This document shows, piece after piece, positions 23,739-23,861 of a stretch of DNA of 23,861 nt (position 1 is the stretch's first letter; each line of letters starts with the position of its first letter). Source of the DNA: Bacteroidales bacterium. GTDB taxonomy: Bacteria; Bacteroidota; Bacteroidia; Bacteroidales; Muribaculaceae. The position numbers and the translations under genes are program-made. Below the pieces are notes generated by a model. That model ran no database searches, was not told the origin of the DNA, and saw nothing but the letters and a program-made list of their open reading frames with translations. The stretch lies in assembly GCA_900769345.1 (NCBI GenBank), contig CAAGGJ010000129.1:1-23861 (forward strand). Direction: 5' to 3'.

Positions 23739-23861
23739 GTAAGCATCCGAAATAAGCCGACTTTTGGGTGAACAAAACTTTGGCGAACTTTGCTGCCAAA
23801 AAATTTTGTTATGTTTAATCTGAATGAAAACAATCGATTTGTGATGGCACAGCATCCGAGC
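23739..23861 (+). mobile_element. Putative left end of an IS66-family insertion sequence (cut by window edge)
   Basis: GTAAGCATCCG starting at 23739 fits the GTAA-initiated terminal inverted repeats typical of the IS66 family. It is followed 72 bases later by the start of a TnpB-like open frame (23811). The eight bases before it (GTTACGCC, 23731-23738) would be one copy of the 8-base target duplication. The right end is outside the window, so neither the matching inverted repeat nor the second target copy can be checked here. The element lies just beyond the preceding gene's terminator. Confidence 0.5.
23811..23861 (+). CDS. tnpB: Putative IS66 TnpB, N-terminal fragment (runs off the window)
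   Basis: The open frame from the ATG at 23811 runs to the window end as MFNLNENNRFVMAQHPS (17 residues). It resembles the N-terminus of IS66 accessory protein TnpB, in which a short LNxxNR start and a Pro-Ser/Thr-Asp-Met-Arg motif follow in this order; the window ends just before the expected DMR. The family role in transposition is not fully defined. A hairpin TTTGGC/GCCAAA (23779-23784 with 23795-23800) lies 10 bases upstream of the ATG and could affect its translation. Only 17 codons are visible, so the assignment is moderate. Confidence 0.5.
   Translation, partial: MFNLNENNRFVMAQHPS

Noticed and set aside
1..23861. CRISPR array, toxin-antitoxin, restriction or other defence system
   Set aside because: No regularly spaced repeats and no gene with nuclease, methylase or toxin motifs; the repeats seen are few and irregular.

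Overview
This window looks like a chromosomal stretch from a gut-type member of the Bacteroidales, and Muribaculaceae or a close relative is my best guess. The evidence is a SusC/SusD pair, a type IX secretion (T9SS) C-terminal sorting domain, an acidic lipoprotein export signal after the SusD cysteine, and repeated promoters of the Bacteroidetes form (TTTG, about 19-21 bases, TAnnTTTG). The family assignment is inference; the phylum-level signals are visible in the sequence.

Left part (1-7341): tRNA-Asn on the minus strand at the very edge, then a plus-strand housekeeping run. It holds a secreted S41 C-terminal processing peptidase, closely followed by the transcription-repair coupling factor mfd, then dusB behind its own promoter, and a small secreted adhesin-like (DUF2807) protein that ends at a strong hairpin terminator.

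Middle (7342-13059): a 462-base AT-rich leader region with direct and inverted repeats precedes a 922-residue secreted T9SS cargo protein. Facing it on the minus strand is a two-gene membrane cassette (GYF plus CD225-like protein, then DUF2752 protein) with an ATGA overlap. This cassette is divergent from the thyA-folA pair, which makes and recycles the folate used for dTMP synthesis.

Right-middle (13060-17008): a Wzx-type polysaccharide flippase standing alone without glycosyltransferases, a divergent ROK-family sugar kinase homologue, and convergent pnuC for nicotinamide riboside uptake, separated by a shared hairpin.

Right part (17009-23861): a consensus promoter drives a SusC/SusD outer-membrane nutrient uptake pair with no linked hydrolase or regulator. 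It ends at a clear terminator and is followed by an orphan secreted protein with its own promoter and terminator. The last about 120 bases look like the left end of an IS66-family insertion sequence, cut by the window edge just after the start of tnpB.

Codon choice differs visibly between groups. The SusCD pair and the T9SS cargo favour T-ending glycine, alanine and arginine codons, whereas the housekeeping genes favour C-ending ones. I see no CRISPR array, defence island, phage or complete mobile element. The most unusual content is the T9SS cargo with its AT-rich internal segment and repeat-bearing leader, the orphan SusCD locus, and the partial IS66 element.
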